Shown here in pieces: positions 61,094 to 64,000 of a DNA stretch of 64,000 bases. Within the stretch, counting starts at the first letter, position 1. The number at the start of each line of letters is the position of its first letter. The stretch spans positions 32,765 through 96,764 of the forward strand of contig JAECUM010009768.1 of the NCBI GenBank assembly GCA_016617855.1, read 5' to 3'. Both the position numbers and the translations under genes were made by a program. The notes under the pieces are model-generated. The model was given only the letters and a program-made list of their open reading frames with translations. It was not told where the DNA came from and searched no databases. The DNA comes from Megalonaias nervosa (lineage: Eukaryota > Mollusca > Bivalvia > Unionida > Unionidae).

Positions 61094-61442
61094 TTAAAGG
61101 TATGTAAATCAAATTCTAAAAAATGACACCCATTACTGAAATAGTCGGTCTTGAATGCCTACATGACCCGTGTGACTTGAACTATAATCCGATTGAAGTC
61201 AGATCTCAGCTATCCGTCACGTACGACAATGGAGATCTGATTTTAATCAGATTGTCGCTATCTCAGTCCTATACAGTCTAATACATTCTGGTTACATCGT
61301 TATGAATAACTGTAAATTTACTTATCGCTCAGTAGTAGAAAATTATGTTCGTTTCCATAAACATTCAATCACCACAGTTCTTTATTTGTTGACAAAGCAA
61401 AGTACACATTATCTGTAAGTATGATTGTTTATGCAGGCATGT

Positions 61443-61572
61443 TGTTGTTGTTGTAGGGTTTAACGCCATTTTTCAGCACAAGATAGGCTATACATGGCGG
61501 CCAGTATTAATGATGGAGGGAGACCCCGGGAAAACCCCGAAAAGAACCACCGACCCACAAGAAGTTACTGGC
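61443..61572 (-). repeat. SINE-B, 5'-truncated, with 12-bp target duplication
   Basis: The (AAC)n tail is at 61443-61453 (as GTT on the plus strand), then GGGTTTAACGCCATTTTTCA to ACCACCGACCCACAAGAAGT. ATGCAGGCATGT flanks it at 61431-61442 and 61573-61584. The tRNA head is missing, as expected for abortive target-primed reverse transcription. Confidence 0.88.
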
Positions 61573-61628
61573 ATGCAGGCATGTATGTGCACATGTGCAT
61601 ACACATGTACGTATGTATGAATGTATGC

Positions 61629-61639
61629 GTGTGTGTGTG

Positions 61640-61691
<52 letters not shown>
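61629..61691. repeat. (GT)n(AT)n compound microsatellite
   Basis: GT units at 61629-61645 pass into AT units at 61647-61691. Confidence 0.95.
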
Positions 61692-61693
<2 letters not shown>

Positions 61694-61765
61694 TATGCCT
61701 ACGTGTGTATAACATTTCTATATATCTGTATGTATGTAGAGGTATGTCTACGTGTGTATAACATG

Positions 61766-62565
61766 AGTAGTGTAGTGGGATAGTTTGGGGCATATGAGGC
61801 CAAAGAAGGAAAAACAGCCTGATACTGTTTGGGGCACAGATTTTTAGGGACAAAAAAAAACAGCCTGGGACTGTTTGGGGCATATGGGAATTTTGTATAG
61901 CGACAGACTTGGGTTTTCCACAGGTTGTAGCTATAAATAGATACTATGTCTAAATGAAAAATGTGATTCGCGTTCGTGTTCGGCTGTTGCCATTATTCCA
62001 CTAGTGTTGAGTAAAGTGACGTCATTGAAGCTGGAAAGTTTGAGACTATAAATATAGACTTGGGTTTTCCACAGGTTGTAGCTATAAATAGATGCAAGGA
62101 TGAGAAAAAGAAGAAAAATGTACTGTAGAAGATGAGGTGCTGGTGGAGAAGAAGAAGGGAGGAAAGTAGAAGAAAACTAAACGACGCCTTTCAGGGCCAC
62201 TCATATGTCTCGAAAAGATGTATACTCTCTCTTGCCTAAAAATTTTTTAGTTGTTGTATAATTTATGTGTAATGGGTCAATCCATTGCCTCAAAAAGATT
62301 TAATCTTTCTTGCCTACCTATGTGTATTACCAATGTGTTTATCTATGTCTCTGTCACTCTATTGTTGTTGTCCCTCCCTAGAGTGGTAGCTGCGCGTATT
62401 CAGGTCAGCCCCTTGCTACATTGTTGCAAGTGCCCAGTACCGTGACGTCACCCTACCTGTTCCATTCCTCTTGTCGCTATACAAAATTCCCATATGCCCC
62501 AAACAGTCCCAGGCTGTTTTTCCTTCTTTGGCCTCATATGCCCCAAACTATCCCACTACACTACT
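61766..62565. mobile_element. 800-bp TIR element with 6-bp target duplication
   Basis: The left end AGTAGTGTAGTGGGATAGTT equals the reverse complement of the right end. TIR similarity runs for about 90-130 bp (TTGGGGCATATGAGGCCAAA, GAAGGAAAAACAGCCT). AACATG flanks it at 61760-61765 and 62566-62571. The left TIR has an internal duplication of the TGTTTGGGGCA block. The phrase TTCCACAGGTTGTAGCTATA occurs twice inside (61917 and 62067 areas). No transposase. Confidence 0.78.
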
Positions 62566-62615
62566 AACATGTCTATATATGTATGGATATATAGGTATGT
62601 CTACGTGTGTATAAC

Positions 62616-62616
<1 letters not shown>

Positions 62617-62661
<45 letters not shown>
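62617..62661. repeat. (GT)n microsatellite
   Basis: About 22 GT units, next to the third copy of the tandem unit GTATGTCTACGTGTGTATAA. Confidence 0.95.
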
Positions 62662-62663
<2 letters not shown>

Positions 62664-63440
62664 TTTAAGCTATTATGCAACAGTTCTAATATGATTACTT
62701 TTCTCGTACAGGAATGCCAGTAAAAAGTACAAAAATATAGAAAGTGCTCACATATTTTTATACACGTATCTAGAAATTTGTTTGTGACCTGTTCTCACAT
62801 GGGGTCTCGTCTTTCTTTATTCTTTTATAATCTCGCACCACAAACAATGGCTGCCTTGATCATTATAGTTCTTACATTCATTCCAATATTATTTCCATTT
62901 TCGTTGTAAGTTTCATCTGATGCATGAAATATTGTGTGTTTTGTATTTGTTACCGGAGAGGCTATTCTAATTTGTTACAGGAAGGGCTATTCAGCGTTGG
63001 AAGAGTGCTTAACCCTTTAGCTTCTCTAATATACGTAATAAATATGTTTGAAACCAAGTTAAACCAAAGTTTTTTCCTGTTATATACATTTGGAATATGT
63101 ACGTGTTTGAGACAATTATAGGGCACTTTCATTTTTGAAAATGTGTACTGTAAGGGTGAAAAATTCTGTCGATCTATGAAGAACACATTCAGTTGGACAG
63201 GTGAACGATTAATTAAATTTATGGGGACTGGCGCGTGTTTAAATAGCCGTAATGCACTGATTGGCAGATGTCACTGTCATGGAAGCAGTGGTTCTTAATT
63301 AAGCCTTCGTTTATTTAACTGAAAAGGATAGGGGTTAACTTCCGGTCTGTATCGAAGTTGTCAGTTTGAAATTTTCCAGGAATCAGTATTTGGTAATCAG
63401 AGGTTTTCAGGCGGACTACATTTTTTAGCGCCTTAACTAC
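62662..63440. other. No gene seen
   Basis: Unique DNA. TTTAAATAG at about 63238 and ATTGG near 63260 might be promoter parts but are isolated. Confidence 0.45.
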
Positions 63441-63447
63441 AATTCGG

Positions 63448-63530
63448 ATTGGTTACGCTGAATAAGGGGGCGTGATTCCACATGAAAACTCTCGGTTTAA
63501 ATATGCTTAACGCAACACTTTTAATCAGTC
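63448..63530 (+). promoter_or_regulatory. Candidate RNA polymerase II promoter
   Basis: In order: ATTGG (inverted CCAAT box, 63448-63452), GGGGGCG (GC box, 63466-63472) and TTTAAATAT (TATA-like, 63496-63504), so transcription would start near 63530. The spacing is right for a TATA promoter driving a gene to the right. No transcript evidence. Confidence 0.35.
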
Positions 63531-63603
63531 GACACCATTTTCTGCAAGAGAAAACAAAGGTAGAGGACTCTGGGTCGAATTTAGAAGAAATTCACTCGTA
63601 ATT

Positions 63604-63654
63604 ATGATCCAAGGGATCGGATGTCTGGAAAAATCTACGAACTCAATTCTAGAG
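63604..63654 (+). CDS. Candidate first coding exon of a gene continuing past the window
   Basis: ATG at 63604 opens MIQGIGCLEKSTNSILE, then GAG|GTAAAA at 63654/63655 could be a splice donor in phase 0. Read through, the frame stops four codons later. The support is position, about 75 bp after the predicted start of transcription. Weak. Confidence 0.2.
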
Positions 63655-63716
63655 GTAAAAGCTTGAAGACACAAGGTATTTTGCGTCAGTCTCACGTAAT
63701 TTCATGATATCCATAT

Positions 63717-63894
63717 GATGATTTGTTGATTTATTTGCTTATATTTGCATGAATTTATTTGGCTAGATTCGTAGATCCATTCTCTTGACATGATTACAAT
63801 TGTGTGACGATTTGTTTGATTTATTTGCTTATATTAGCATGAATTATCTGGTTAGATTCGTAGATCAATTTTCTTGATATGAATACAACTGTGC
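63717..63894. repeat. 89-bp tandem duplication, two diverged copies
   Basis: GATTTATTTGCTTATATT, GCATGAATT, TTAGATTCGTAGATC and TTCTTGA recur 89 bp apart, with about 85 percent identity by eye. It would fall in the first intron of the candidate gene. Confidence 0.85.
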
Positions 63895-64000
63895 GAGTTC
63901 ATCTATATGAATCCGTACAATGATATTCTTTATATAAGTTTGATGAATCGTTTGAACTTATAGTCTCGTTTGTTATAGGTAAATATGTATTTAGAATTTC

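Noticed and set aside
61488..61883. 131-aa minus-strand frame
   Set aside because: It crosses a SINE, a (GT)n(AT)n tract and the TIR of the 800-bp element.

Overview
This is a window of eukaryotic nuclear DNA: AT-rich, intron-rich and full of interspersed repeats. It is most likely from a marine invertebrate, probably a bivalve mollusc. The evidence is a perilipin-family gene broken into small exons with ordinary GT-AG introns, several tRNA-derived SINE families, old ~150-bp tandem-repeat arrays, abundant (AT)n, (AAT)n and (GT)n microsatellites, and a fragment of a Polinton/Maverick-like element. Nothing bacterial is present: no operons, CRISPR array or rRNA. The species assignment is an inference.

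The one gene I can build with confidence is a perilipin (lipid-droplet coat protein, PLIN family) on the minus strand. Nine exons run from 54409 down to 29538, and every splice phase fits. They encode 428 aa from the first ATG in exon 2. A candidate first exon near 59845-59873 would add 13 in-frame residues (441 aa in total). The encoded order follows vertebrate perilipin-2: N-terminal PAT domain, amphipathic repeat region, a hydrophilic acidic linker, then a C-terminal helical bundle ending in the Leu-Asn-Trp motif. The introns hold most of the repeats in the right half of the window.

Layout. 1-916: end of a Polinton-like type-B DNA polymerase gene, an ORF broken by one nonsense codon and a short ORF, followed by a cluster of heat-shock-element-like motifs (886-990). 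About 1-29 kb: no supported cellular gene; degenerate tandem arrays, SINE copies, a possible solo LTR, palindromic hairpins, and a 4.3-kb element with terminal inverted repeats (23777-28103). 29.5-59.9 kb: the perilipin gene, with intronic transposons including two copies of a ~1.1-kb TIR element with 6-bp target duplications, one of them inserted in a 185-bp MITE. 59.9-64 kb: the probable perilipin promoter with a CACGTG box, an unassigned 92-aa ORF, a foldback MITE, a truncated SINE, an 800-bp TIR element whose empty site can be read from a tandem repeat, and a promoter-like stretch at 63.45-63.65 kb that may start a gene running off the right end.

The genes do not form a pathway. The main biological theme is a lipid-storage gene embedded in repeat-rich DNA, with repeat families that carry nuclear-receptor-like half-sites and hairpins.
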